Positions 8,983 to 17,692 of a stretch of 64,000 bases of DNA are shown one piece after another. The position numbers and the translations under genes are program-made. The stretch's first letter is position 1, and each line of letters starts with the position of its first letter. Below the pieces are notes generated by a model. That model was not told where the DNA came from. It saw only the letters and a list, made by a program, of their open reading frames with translations, and made no database searches. This DNA comes from Candidatus Obscuribacter sp. (GTDB lineage Bacteria; Cyanobacteriota; Vampirovibrionia; Obscuribacterales; Obscuribacteraceae). The stretch covers positions 6,076,001-6,140,000 of the forward strand of contig JADJQZ010000001.1 in assembly GCA_016712465.1 (NCBI GenBank), in the 5' to 3' direction.

Positions 8983-10638
8983 TCACTTTGTCGTTCTCAC
9001 ATGAACCCCCAGATCATCGGCGATGGGAGCAGCGAGAGCGCGCCCCCGCGCTTCATCGGCAGCCGCCTCACTCAAGCGCCCCACCTGCCGCAAACATTTG
9101 GCCCTTTCGAAATAGGGGGTGGGCCAATCTCGGCGAATGGTCAGACAATGATCATACTGCTTGATGGCGTCTTCATACCGGCCCGCTTTACTGAGCAATC
9201 GCCCATACTCCATCGGATAGAGACGATTACTCGGCTCCCTGGCAATGGCTTCTTCCGCTGCTTTAAGAGCGCTCTTTCCGTCTCCCAGCCTTTCATAGCA
9301 GCGAGCCATAAAAATGGCAGCGGTACCGCCTAACCTCGGGTCTTTCGAGGCCATCTTGTAATCGGCAATGGCCTCCCGATAACGCCCCATCGCCTCAAGA
9401 CATTCAGCCCGCAAGCGGTAGTTACGCCCGTTGAAAGCACCACCCACGGAAGGGAACCGTCTGATGGCGCTGTCATAATCGGCCAGGGCGGCAGGTCCGT
9501 CGGCCAGCTTGGCCAGCACCTCCGCCCTCATGATCAGGGTACCGCAGTCAAGACTATCCGGTGGGCCAAGACGCTTTAAATCTTCAGCCGCTTCTTCGTA
9601 ACGCCGAGCACTAAAACGAGCACCGCCCCTGGTGCGATAGAAATACCTTGCCTGATCCGGCCTGAGCTTCTTAACATCAATCGTAGCTAAAACCTTCATA
9701 GCCTCTTCACCACGCCCTTCGTTGCACAAGCGCTTCACGGTCATTATACTTTTCTCCACCGGATCGGCTGTGACCTTCTCCAGCGCTAGAGAAAAGAAGT
9801 CTCGATCTTTAGCACTACCGTACTTATCGGACAGGCCAATACCCCTCTCCACCACCGCACGAGAGCCGGGAAAGCGCTCAAGCAGGCGCCGAACTAAAGC
9901 CAGTGCTTCCACCGGTTTACCGGCCTTGGCCAGTAAATCAGCTTTGACCAGAGCTTCACTTTCTTTAGCCCTGGTATCGGAAACGTGCTGCAATGCAGAT
10001 AGAGCCAGAGCATCGTCTTGAGCCTGGTGGCTCATGTCGGCCATAAAAAGGTAGGTGCCGAAGTCTACCGGCTTTAGTTTGAGAACCTGCTCAATCGCCT
10101 GCAGACACTCTCGATTGCGATGCAATCTCAGACAGGCATGAGCCACTTCCACTCTCCCGCCGATCTTCTCTTCTTTCAGACCCTGATCGGTAGCCACCCC
10201 ATCCCGGTAACAGGCCAGGGCCTTTTCAAAATTACCAACACTCTTGTATGCATGGCCTCGTTGATAATGCAATTGACAAAAGCCGTTCAAGGAAGGGTCC
10301 AGTTTCACAGCTTTGTTCAAGTCACGCAGAGACAGATCCCAGCGGGGCGAAGGCTGCTGACAGTACCAGAAACCCCGGTGCATATAAAGCCGTCCCAGAT
10401 CAGGACAATCGGCAATAAGCTTATTGATAAGAGATAGATACTGCTGCGCAGGCATCTTCGCAGCTCTGGCGGCCTTCTCCTTTGCCAGGGCCTGAATTTC
10501 CAGTTCCTTTTTAGTCGGCGCCGCCACTGCCGTCGGTATCATCGCCGTACAGACAACTGAATACAGCAGGAGCAAGAGCCCGGCGCACTTCGGGACACTA
10601 GCCTCGCTCTTGCCTGTTCTACTGCTCAGCACCCTCAC
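8983..10638 (-). CDS. Secreted TPR-repeat protein
   Basis: 551 residues. The GTG at 10638, or the GTG two codons later, sits directly on a GGAGGTGAGG ribosome site. A signal peptide (AGLLLLLYSVVCTAMIPTAVAA) is followed by TPR units along the whole length, some canonical (YREAIADYKMASKDPRLGG, YEDAIKQYDHCLTIRRDWP) and some degenerate. Its start overlaps the stop of the upstream gene by four bases (GTGA), so the two are translationally coupled. An exported TPR scaffold co-produced with a LolA-like protein suggests a periplasmic binding complex, which is an inference. Confidence 0.85.
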   Translation of the reverse strand: MRVLSSRTGKSEASVPKCAGLLLLLYSVVCTAMIPTAVAAPTKKELEIQALAKEKAARAAKMPAQQYLSLINKLIADCPDLGRLYMHRGFWYCQQPSPRWDLSLRDLNKAVKLDPSLNGFCQLHYQRGHAYKSVGNFEKALACYRDGVATDQGLKEEKIGGRVEVAHACLRLHRNRECLQAIEQVLKLKPVDFGTYLFMADMSHQAQDDALALSALQHVSDTRAKESEALVKADLLAKAGKPVEALALVRRLLERFPGSRAVVERGIGLSDKYGSAKDRDFFSLALEKVTADPVEKSIMTVKRLCNEGRGEEAMKVLATIDVKKLRPDQARYFYRTRGGARFSARRYEEAAEDLKRLGPPDSLDCGTLIMRAEVLAKLADGPAALADYDSAIRRFPSVGGAFNGRNYRLRAECLEAMGRYREAIADYKMASKDPRLGGTAAIFMARCYERLGDGKSALKAAEEAIAREPSNRLYPMEYGRLLSKAGRYEDAIKQYDHCLTIRRDWPTPYFERAKCLRQVGRLSEAAADEARGRALAAPIADDLGVHVRTTK

Positions 10639-11435
10639 CTCCGATCAAGATCGCCGCGGAAAAACTCATTTAGATCGGAGGCTTTCAAGTCACCGCCGAC
10701 ACCTGCAAAGTAGAGCGCGGCGCGGTCTTTCACCTTGCGATAGCCGCCCGGTAGCTCGAATGACGCTTTCTGATCAGATCTCGTCTTAACGGAAAGGGGG
10801 CTGAATACCGTGACAAAACTACCGTCGCTTACCTGCCTCACCTTAATAGGCAAACCATAGCCAGCCGGAAGAGCAAAGAGCTTGCACCAGTACTGAAGTG
10901 ACTCTTTGCTGCAAGCCGGTTTCGGCAGGCACCAGAATTCGGCGCAAGGGCGGCTCTTGACTGCGCCACTACCTTTAGTATCATAGCCCAAATAGTGCAC
11001 ACAGCGCACTCCCGCCAGGGTCTCTTCGCCGCTGCGCTCAACCCGCACAATATTCAAGTTGTCTAAACTACGTCTCGACCAGGGAATCCACTCGGAAAGA
11101 GCGATATCGGCAAAGGCTTTAGCCTCTGGGTTGGTCATTATGGCTCGTGCCGGCCGAGCAGCGCTCCACAAGGTGGAGCCGGTCAAACAGTGCACCGCCA
11201 CCTGATCTTGCGAGAGACAAAAGCGAGCCCGCCGGAACTGACTGGAAAAGCCGCTCACTTCCAGATAGGAGCCGGCGGTCCCGGCGCCTCCGCCGGCAAG
11301 TCCTGCCGCTGGCTTGGCAGAAGCGGCCCCGCACAAAATAAGAAACCAGCCCAAAAGAAAAGCCAGACCTATGAGCCTGAACTGTCCAGGCAAATGTGGC
11401 CAAGGTAATCTTCCTGCTTCTCTCAGCTTTTTCAT
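10635..11435 (-). CDS. Secreted LolA/DUF4412-like protein, unknown function
   Basis: 266 residues. ATG at 11435 follows GGGGGA; the signal peptide is LIGLAFLLGWFLILCGAASA. The mature part has the pattern of a half-barrel lipoprotein-carrier-like domain: an early strand region, a V-E-R-S-G-E-E-T-L-A-G-V-R-C turn, a W-C-L-P strand, a PIKVRQVSDG segment and a terminal FELPGGYRKVKD. The same late motif (F-x-[VL]-P-x-G-Y-[KR]) occurs in the 266-residue protein at 40489. It is the first gene of the operon reaching to 7164. The four mature Cys residues could form disulphides. Lipid binding is a guess from fold style only. Confidence 0.7.
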   Translation of the reverse strand: MKKLREAGRLPWPHLPGQFRLIGLAFLLGWFLILCGAASAKPAAGLAGGGAGTAGSYLEVSGFSSQFRRARFCLSQDQVAVHCLTGSTLWSAARPARAIMTNPEAKAFADIALSEWIPWSRRSLDNLNIVRVERSGEETLAGVRCVHYLGYDTKGSGAVKSRPCAEFWCLPKPACSKESLQYWCKLFALPAGYGLPIKVRQVSDGSFVTVFSPLSVKTRSDQKASFELPGGYRKVKDRAALYFAGVGGDLKASDLNEFFRGDLDRR

Positions 11436-11694
11436 CTGTCCCCCGGCGAACTTACTCTAGTACAGCGCCACCGGTCACCCCTGCCACTTTCCAGTTTATA
11501 CCCGCTCCGGCAATCAAACGCGCATTGGTCTACAACGCCGGCTGGCAAGTGCCGGGAAATCAGCCGCAGCGACAGCTCTCGAATAGGCTAGAATTACGGT
11601 ACCACAGGCATATCCCAGACATCGTCAGCCCGAAATCGATTTATATACTTTCGCCGAAGAACTCTGCCGAAGACACCCCCGACTACTCCTGAAC

Positions 11695-14319
11695 ATGAAG
11701 ACATTAGTTTGCTCTCGCTGTCACCGAAGGGTCTTACCGGAAGACCGCCAGGGCTCGCTCACATCATTTCTCTTGAGCGACCTCAGTTGCAACTGCAATA
11801 GAATCGGCGATGACGGCTTAAGACAGAATACCCCGGCCCCGGTGGTTATTGAAGACAATTCCTCCATCTGCAGGCGTTGCAACAAGGTAATACCAGCCAG
11901 ACAGAGAGAGGGCAGTATCACCGCCTTCTTCTTTCAGGAACAGCGCTGCCACTGCAAACAGCCACAGCCTGACACCCCCGCCGCAAAAGCCGGCCTTTCA
12001 CAGAGCCCACAGAGCGGCTCGGCATCGGACCACTTTCGAAATGACACCGGTGCAAAGAAGCAAAGCAACACGCACCAGAAAGGTCTCGCCACCCGCTACC
12101 AGGGCGGAAAGCGCACGGCCAGAATGGCCGACTTCCGCACCGTCCTGCACACGATGCGGCAGACCACCATGAGCAGCAAGACCACGGCGGCATCCATGGC
12201 CGGGCTCGCCCCCGGTCAGATCATCGGCGGCTGCTATGAGCTATTGGCACTAGCCGGCCAGGGCGGCATGGGTGCGGTCTTCAAAGCCCGGCACCAGGGT
12301 CTGGGCCGGGCCTGCGCCGTCAAATTTCTGGCACCCAATCTCATCTCAGAAAAAACCTGGCTCCTCTTTCAACGAGAGGCCAGAATGGTAGCCGAATTAC
12401 AACACCGCACCATATGCCAGGTCTATGACCTGGGCATACACGATGAAAAGATTCCCTATTACGCCATGGATTTCATAGAGGGAGAAACCCTTGATGAAAC
12501 GCTCTCCAGCCAGGGGCCGCTCTCCGTGGGAGCCACCCTTGAGCTTTATATAAAAGTTCTGGAAGGGCTTTCTTACGCTCATCGGCGCGGCATTGTACAC
12601 AAAGATCTAAAGCCGGCCAATTTGATGCTCACCACCGGCGGTGAACACCAGGTAGAAGTAAAAATCCTCGACTTCGGCATTTCCGAACTGACGGAGGCCG
12701 CCCCGATACAGGGTTCTACTCTTGAGCACAGCGCTCATGTAGTCGAGAGCACACAAGCCAGACTCGACTCTAACGACGCCAAGCCGGAGAGAGCGAAGAC
12801 CCAGCGCAATCAACTGGAAATTATCGGCAGCGCCCTCTATATGAGCCCCGAGCAATTGCTGGGTGATAATCTCGATAGGCGCTCCGACATCTACACCATC
12901 GGTTGCACCATGTTCGAGACCCTGACCGGCGCGCCGCCCTTTCTGGAAGAATCTTTCGAAAAACTGAGGGAAGCGCACCTGCATCAAGAGCCGCCTACAC
13001 TGGGTCAGGCCACCGGGCTTTTCTTCCCGCCCAAAATTACGGCCATCGTAGCTAAATGCCTGGAGAAAGAACCCGAAAAGCGCTACCAGAGCGCCAATGA
13101 GCTATCTATTGATCTTGAGCGCGCCCTGCAAGGCAAAGAGCTACAATTCGCTCGCTTGAACGCCGGGCAGGCTCTGGAGACCACAGAGGCGGCCGGCACC
13201 AGACCGGCACGAATCATGCTAGCCGCTTTCACCGTCGTCATTTCAACCTGCCTGGCTAGTGCGGCCCTTTGTTGGATGGCTATTTCTTTGATGCCTTCGG
13301 CGAGCACCGAAACTGTCGGCAAACAATCTGAAAAGCTCACTGGCCAGGGTGCTCACTCACAAGGGACGAGTGCCGCCAATCAGCCCATTGCCCCCACTGT
13401 AGAGGTGATCCCCAATCAGAAGGGCGGCTATTCGGTGCAACTGACTCCGGAAGTAAATGCTTCCGATCTGCTGCTACTGGATCTTGGCACCCTCACCACG
13501 AAAGCAATTCCCTCTGATACCAAGGTGCTTGATACCACAGCCAATGAAAAACTGGTTCTTCATCCCCTGGTCAGTCATATCAATGCCTTCTACAAAAGCG
13601 GCGACCTGGAGGCTGAAATTCGAGGCTTAGACCTGACGCGAGATCGAAATGCAGCCGGTACCCTCATGCTCTATGCCGGGGAAGTATTTCCAAAACTTCA
13701 GTACATGCGTGTCTGCGGCGGCTCACAGCAGGAAGCGACGGCGCGCTTCCGCGAGGTGGCCCGCCTCAAGGATCTGGAAGCGCTCACCTATGTGGGCGAA
13801 ACGAAGACGACGGCGAAGCTGAGTGCTCCCGCCGGTTTGAAAAAACTTACACTGGAAAACTACCGTCTGCCCCTGGTCAGTCTTGATACCAGCCAAACCA
13901 GACATTTATCCAAAACCACTACACTGAAAGAATTGATGAAAGACGAGAACTATTTGCATCAAAAACAATCCACCCCAAAAGCAATCATCTTCAAAAACAG
14001 CCAGCTGAAGGGTTCATCCTTCCGCTTCCTCATAGACCACAAACCGCCCGATCAAGTCGTGCTGGAAGACTGCCGCCTGGACGAGAGCCCCTTCGAGGAC
14101 ATGGCCGTTTACGGCATCAACAAAGTGACTGTGCTCATGCATACGGAAACCCTGCCGCCCTGGCTCAGCCCAGAGTCTCTCAAGAAAAACCCAATCGCCA
14201 TGCCCACCCTGGTGCTCATCAATCCCACCTGGACCGCCGCCCGCTGCCGGGAGTATGAGGCACAAGTGAAAAGCCGCTGCCCGGGGTTCAAGTGCTCGGC
14301 CTCGAACAAGCCGGAATAG
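11695..14319 (+). CDS. Membrane Ser/Thr protein kinase with duplicated N-terminal Cys motif
   Basis: 874 residues. Residues 6-34 and 59-87 are a duplication, each C-x2-C, 22 residues, then C-x-C, so probably two zinc-binding knuckles. The kinase domain spans about 175-470: glycine loop AGQGGMGAVFKA, VAIK-type lysine in ACAVKFL, catalytic loop HKDLKPAN (HKD instead of HRD), DFG in ILDFGIS, and the APE-region SALYMSPEQ. One membrane helix lies at about 503-530. The outer C-terminal 340 residues are an irregular Leu-rich, LRR-like domain, probably the sensor. The order Zn knuckles-kinase-TM-outer domain is that of PknB/Pkn2-type receptors. The gene stands alone on the plus strand, divergent from the TPR operon. 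Confidence 0.92.
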   Translation: MKTLVCSRCHRRVLPEDRQGSLTSFLLSDLSCNCNRIGDDGLRQNTPAPVVIEDNSSICRRCNKVIPARQREGSITAFFFQEQRCHCKQPQPDTPAAKAGLSQSPQSGSASDHFRNDTGAKKQSNTHQKGLATRYQGGKRTARMADFRTVLHTMRQTTMSSKTTAASMAGLAPGQIIGGCYELLALAGQGGMGAVFKARHQGLGRACAVKFLAPNLISEKTWLLFQREARMVAELQHRTICQVYDLGIHDEKIPYYAMDFIEGETLDETLSSQGPLSVGATLELYIKVLEGLSYAHRRGIVHKDLKPANLMLTTGGEHQVEVKILDFGISELTEAAPIQGSTLEHSAHVVESTQARLDSNDAKPERAKTQRNQLEIIGSALYMSPEQLLGDNLDRRSDIYTIGCTMFETLTGAPPFLEESFEKLREAHLHQEPPTLGQATGLFFPPKITAIVAKCLEKEPEKRYQSANELSIDLERALQGKELQFARLNAGQALETTEAAGTRPARIMLAAFTVVISTCLASAALCWMAISLMPSASTETVGKQSEKLTGQGAHSQGTSAANQPIAPTVEVIPNQKGGYSVQLTPEVNASDLLLLDLGTLTTKAIPSDTKVLDTTANEKLVLHPLVSHINAFYKSGDLEAEIRGLDLTRDRNAAGTLMLYAGEVFPKLQYMRVCGGSQQEATARFREVARLKDLEALTYVGETKTTAKLSAPAGLKKLTLENYRLPLVSLDTSQTRHLSKTTTLKELMKDENYLHQKQSTPKAIIFKNSQLKGSSFRFLIDHKPPDQVVLEDCRLDESPFEDMAVYGINKVTVLMHTETLPPWLSPESLKKNPIAMPTLVLINPTWTAARCREYEAQVKSRCPGFKCSASNKPE

Positions 14320-14430
14320 TTTACAACCGGTAAAAGTCGGCTGTTCCGGTTCAAAGAAGGGCAAAACTGGGTAGAATGAAAAATAGACGGAATTTGCGGA
14401 CATCCGTCACCTACGCCAGCAGGTTTTACT

Positions 14431-14781
14431 ATGCTTCTTAAATCAAGACAGGCAGTGCGCCCCGCCCTCAAGCAGGATACTTACAGACAGGGCGATGTGC
14501 TCTTGCAGAAAGTGACACAGCTACCGGATAACGCCCTTGAAACCGAGTGCGAAGGCTTTGTCATTCTGCAGTTTGGTGAAGTGACCGGACACAAGCATGC
14601 CATCAGCACAAATTTTGCCAAACTTTTCACAGCCAAAGGGCAGCGCTATATTGAAGTGCAAACCGGAGCCCAGTTAGTGCACGAAGAGCACGGCACCATC
14701 AACCTCCCTCAAGGCTACTACCGCGTCATACAGCAACGCGAGTACGTGCCGGAAGCACCGCCTAGAGATGTCGTCGACTGA
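14431..14781 (+). CDS. Small protein partner of DUF6745
   Basis: 116 residues, ATG after CAGG. The body RQGDVLLQKV, GEVTGHKHAI, LVHEEHGTINLP and YYRVIQQREYVPE is the pattern of a small conserved protein commonly found next to DUF6745 genes. Function is unknown. Three His residues in the TGHKHAI and HEEH motifs could bind a metal. It overlaps the next gene by 14 bases in another frame, so the pair is translationally coupled. Confidence 0.75.
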   Translation: MLLKSRQAVRPALKQDTYRQGDVLLQKVTQLPDNALETECEGFVILQFGEVTGHKHAISTNFAKLFTAKGQRYIEVQTGAQLVHEEHGTINLPQGYYRVIQQREYVPEAPPRDVVD

Positions 14782-16075
14782 CAAAATCGACAAGTTAAAT
14801 GCCAAGCATCTGCGCCTGCTCGAAAAAGTGCGGGAAGAATGGCGACAGGTCGGTCTTGGCACGGGTGCCACTGACCGCTCCAAAGCCGAGGCAGCCGTGA
14901 AGGAAGCTTACCAGGCCATCGGTCTGAAGCCGCCGGCTATCTTCGTCTGGCTCAAATCGCCCTGGGCAGGTAATGCTGCCGCCAAAATTCTCGACAGTGA
15001 CATAGACTGGCCCTACCACCTCAACAATAACCAACTGGAAGTCTGGGACGCCGTCTGGAAGCAATGCGTCAAGCAAGTAGAGGCGGCCGAGGGGGAGGAA
15101 AAATGGAAGTCGGTGCGCCGCAGGCTGCGCGCCGAAGCCGATGAAAAGGTACTGGCGCGCGAAGGCGTCTTGCTGGAAAAATATGTGAAAGACCAGTTTG
15201 CCGAGAACATGGGCATCTATATCTGGCACTACCTGCGCAACTTTGCCGGCGTCTCCATGTCGCGGCGACTGCGGGAAGACGCGGAAGAGAAAGTCAAAGA
15301 AAACATCGAAGGCAAGCTCTCTGCCCTGGCTGCCGAGCAGATTTATCACGAGCTGGTGCAGCCGGTGCATATGCAAGTCTGGAGCTTTCTAGCAGAACCT
15401 CTCAAACAGCGGATTCCCTCCATGAGCGGCATATTGGCCGGCACACAACGCTGGGAATTGAATTATGGCTTGCATGATGCAAGCTGGCTCTCGTACTACG
15501 ATTTTATCGGCAGAATCGGCATCAAAGGCACCGAGCCCTTGAGCGGCTTGAGCAAACTGGCGCGGGTAGGGGGCTGGATCTGGGCCTACGAAAACATCTG
15601 CATCATGACGGAGCGACCTCTGGAGCTGGTGCGCGACAATCGCTTCCGCCTGCACGCTGAAAACAAAATGTGCCTGCGCTACGCAGACGACTGGGGTCTC
15701 TATGCCTGGCACGGGGTACTGGTGCCGCCCTATGTAATTCTCTTGCCGGAGCCCCTCACTTTTGACTTAATAGAATCGGAACCCAATGCGGAAGTGCGGC
15801 GCGTTTTGATCGAGCGCTTCGGTCTGGAAAACTATCTGCGCGAAGGCAAGGTTCTGAGAATCCATCAAGACAAAGCCGGCATTCTCTATCGAATGAATCT
15901 GCCTTCCGACGAACCCATTCTGGTGGTCAGGGTAATGAACTCTACCCCTGAGCCGGACGGTACCATCAAAGAATATTTTCTGCGGGTGCCGCCTACCATG
16001 CAGAGAGCCAAACAAGCGGTGGCCTGGACCTTCGGCTTGACCGAAGAAGAATATGATCCGCTGGTGGAGACTTAG
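14768..16075 (+). CDS. DUF6745 family protein
   Basis: 435 residues, cytosolic. The C-terminal half carries the family's conserved segments: RLHAENKMCLRYADDWGLYAWHGVLVP, NAEVRRVLIERFG, NSTPEPDGTIKEYFLRVPP and QAVAWTFGLTEEEYDPLVET. The N-terminal half is helical. No biochemical role is known to me. The start lies inside the preceding gene (14-base overlap), and the pairing with that small HEEH-motif protein recurs in unrelated bacteria as far as I recall, which suggests that the two proteins act together. Confidence 0.82.
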   Translation: MSSTDKIDKLNAKHLRLLEKVREEWRQVGLGTGATDRSKAEAAVKEAYQAIGLKPPAIFVWLKSPWAGNAAAKILDSDIDWPYHLNNNQLEVWDAVWKQCVKQVEAAEGEEKWKSVRRRLRAEADEKVLAREGVLLEKYVKDQFAENMGIYIWHYLRNFAGVSMSRRLREDAEEKVKENIEGKLSALAAEQIYHELVQPVHMQVWSFLAEPLKQRIPSMSGILAGTQRWELNYGLHDASWLSYYDFIGRIGIKGTEPLSGLSKLARVGGWIWAYENICIMTERPLELVRDNRFRLHAENKMCLRYADDWGLYAWHGVLVPPYVILLPEPLTFDLIESEPNAEVRRVLIERFGLENYLREGKVLRIHQDKAGILYRMNLPSDEPILVVRVMNSTPEPDGTIKEYFLRVPPTMQRAKQAVAWTFGLTEEEYDPLVET

Positions 16076-16286
16076 AACCTTAATTGAGCCTGCCTGATTG
16101 CCTTCTGTGGGAGAAATTATGGCGAATTTCGCTCGCGCCTCGAAAATAGAAGCCGGATAGCCCATGGCTCATCCGACCCACTTGCGCCAATCATTTCACC
16201 TGTTCTATTCATTTCGCCTGCCAACTTCAGTCACTCCCGCTAATCCAGCGCCATTGAACGCAGAGCAAGTTTTATTTATGGGGTAC

Positions 16287-16316
16287 TTGCCAATTTAGAG
16301 ACGACCGGTCTATTAT
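16287..16316 (+). promoter_or_regulatory. Sigma70-like promoter of the TetR micro-operon
   Basis: TTGCCA at 16287-16292 and TATTAT at 16311-16316 are separated by 18 bases. The spacer contains the operator-like 12-mer at 16299-16310. The promoter lies about 70 bases before the first small gene at 16389. Confidence 0.6.
16299..16310 (+). promoter_or_regulatory. Operator-like site 1 (AGACGACCGGTC)
   Basis: A 12-mer built on the palindrome GACCGGTC, placed between the -35 and -10 boxes. An identical 12-mer recurs at 16624-16635, before the second small gene. Binding by the TetR protein encoded downstream would block RNA polymerase; this is inferred from position and from the GACCGGTC-type palindromes known for several TetR regulators. 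Confidence 0.6.
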
Positions 16317-16388
16317 AGAGTGCATGGACAACCCAAGCCAAACGAATTTCCAACCCGCAAAGGCACAATAAAGTCGGAGGTAAGACCA

Positions 16389-16625
16389 ATGAACGGAAGC
16401 ACAAGCATTAGCAACTCGCTCAAAGAGGCAAACAGCAGCAAAGCCAGTTTCAACAACGGCAAAGGCGACATAACCAGCGGCAGTTTTTCCGGCAACCTCT
16501 TTGATATCTGGCAGGGGCAACTGAGCCGCAAAGACCAGAACCAAAAGCAATTGAAAGATAGAAAGACCGCCATCAGCGAACTTATCAAACCAGTGAACAG
16601 CACAAAATTTTTGCGTCATCACTAG
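16389..16625 (+). CDS. Small soluble protein of the TetR micro-operon, unknown function
   Basis: 78 residues. The ATG at 16389 has a GGAGG site 7 bases upstream; the longer frame beginning at 16320 lacks one. The protein is polar, Ser/Asn/Lys-rich at the N-terminus, with a short hydrophobic stretch (FSGNLFDIWQGQL) followed by a charged helix rich in Lys and Gln. No signal peptide or known domain. Its stop codon overlaps the second operator-like site. Co-regulation with the TetR gene is inferred from the two operator copies. Confidence 0.62.
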   Translation: MNGSTSISNSLKEANSSKASFNNGKGDITSGSFSGNLFDIWQGQLSRKDQNQKQLKDRKTAISELIKPVNSTKFLRHH

Positions 16626-16635
16626 ACGACCGGTC
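16624..16635 (+). promoter_or_regulatory. Operator-like site 2 (AGACGACCGGTC)
   Basis: Identical 12-mer to site 1, 325 bases downstream, just before the second small gene. No good promoter overlaps it, so it may act as an auxiliary site for looping or as a roadblock. Confidence 0.5.
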
Positions 16636-16660
16636 AATTCATTTATAAGGAACCAAAATC

Positions 16661-16822
16661 ATGATCGATAACGAAATCTTCTCTCTCATCATCCTCTCGC
16701 TAATCCTCTGGCTGCTTTCCGACGACATCAAAATCGGGCTGCGGGAAGCCGGCATAGATTTCATCAAGCACAAGCCTCAAGCAGCCGTGGTGAGAATCGC
16801 CAGAAATGACGGACACCGCTAA
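16661..16822 (+). CDS. 53-residue single-pass membrane protein
   Basis: ATG at 16661 lies 8 bases after AAGGAA. The protein begins with an acidic N-terminus followed by a hydrophobic helix (IFSLIILSLILWLLS) and a short basic cytoplasmic tail ending NDGHR. That is the layout of a small inner-membrane protein. It sits between the second operator-like site and the TetR gene, and its end overlaps an alternative TetR start at 16806. Many small membrane proteins of this type regulate transporters or act as membrane-active peptides; here no function can be assigned. Confidence 0.62.
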   Translation: MIDNEIFSLIILSLILWLLSDDIKIGLREAGIDFIKHKPQAAVVRIARNDGHR

Positions 16823-16910
16823 AACCCAATCCACAACCCCGCGCCAGGCGTCGTCAATTCAACCTGAGCGCCGTAACCAGACCAATCTAACAACAATAGG
16901 ACCAAGAGCC

Positions 16911-17519
16911 ATGAAAAGCGTTGCCACCAGAATCGATACCAGATGCCTGCTCATTGAAGCAGGGGCCAAAGTTATGCTCTCCAAGGGCTACAACAACACA
17001 GGCATCCAGGAAATCGTCAAGCTGGTGGGGGTGCCCAAAGGTTCTTTCTACCACTATTTCGAGAGCAAAGAAGCTTTCGCCCTGGCCGTCATTGAAAAAT
17101 TCGACCAGGCCCATCGAAGCAAGCTCACTAAGAGCCTCGGCGATAAAAGTCGGTCGAGCCTAGACAGACTGACGCACTATTTCCAAGCCGGTGCAGGTGA
17201 ACTGACTAACAGTCCTTGCCGGGGCGGCTGCCTGATTGGCACGCTTTCGCAGGAAATGTCCGGTCAAAGCGAACTACTCAGGGAAAAATTGGCGCTAGTG
17301 ATGGACGGCTGGAAGGCGGAATTTGCCGCCTGCCTCAAAGAAGGTCAGGAGAAGGGCGAGATTCGCCGAGACCTATGCCCCAACCAATTGGCGGAGCTGG
17401 TTTTGAGCGGCTTCGAAGGGGCGGTACTGCGCAGCAAAGCCACCAATAGCCCCGCTCCGCTGCAATCCTTCCAGGGCCTTATGCCCAGGCTACTGACCGA
17501 GAGCAGCGTCGGCGCCTGA
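16911..17519 (+). CDS. TetR family transcriptional regulator
   Basis: 203 residues from the ATG at 16911 (AGGA upstream); the frame is open to an ATG at 16806, which would add 35 Gln/Thr-rich residues and overlap the small membrane gene. The N-terminal HTH is canonical: LIEAGAKVMLSKGYNNTGIQEIVKLVGVPKGSFYHYFESKEAFA. The C-terminal ligand domain includes CRGGCLIGTLSQEM, a Cys-containing segment typical of the NemR/AcuR-like branch that senses electrophiles. It is probably an autorepressor acting on the two AGACGACCGGTC sites upstream; the target genes would be the two small proteins and itself. Confidence 0.9.
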   Translation: MKSVATRIDTRCLLIEAGAKVMLSKGYNNTGIQEIVKLVGVPKGSFYHYFESKEAFALAVIEKFDQAHRSKLTKSLGDKSRSSLDRLTHYFQAGAGELTNSPCRGGCLIGTLSQEMSGQSELLREKLALVMDGWKAEFAACLKEGQEKGEIRRDLCPNQLAELVLSGFEGAVLRSKATNSPAPLQSFQGLMPRLLTESSVGA

Positions 17520-17692
17520 TGGAAGCTCAGGCATGCTCAAATAGCCAGAGGCGAAACTATATTAGAAACGAATATTAAAGCCCACACTACAGGTAAACCA
17601 TGGCAAAATAGGCAGATATACGACAGCCCACCATGACATCCTGGTAGGGCGCCGTTCAGCCAGTGAAGAAGCCCAGGAAGTAGAGAAAAACC

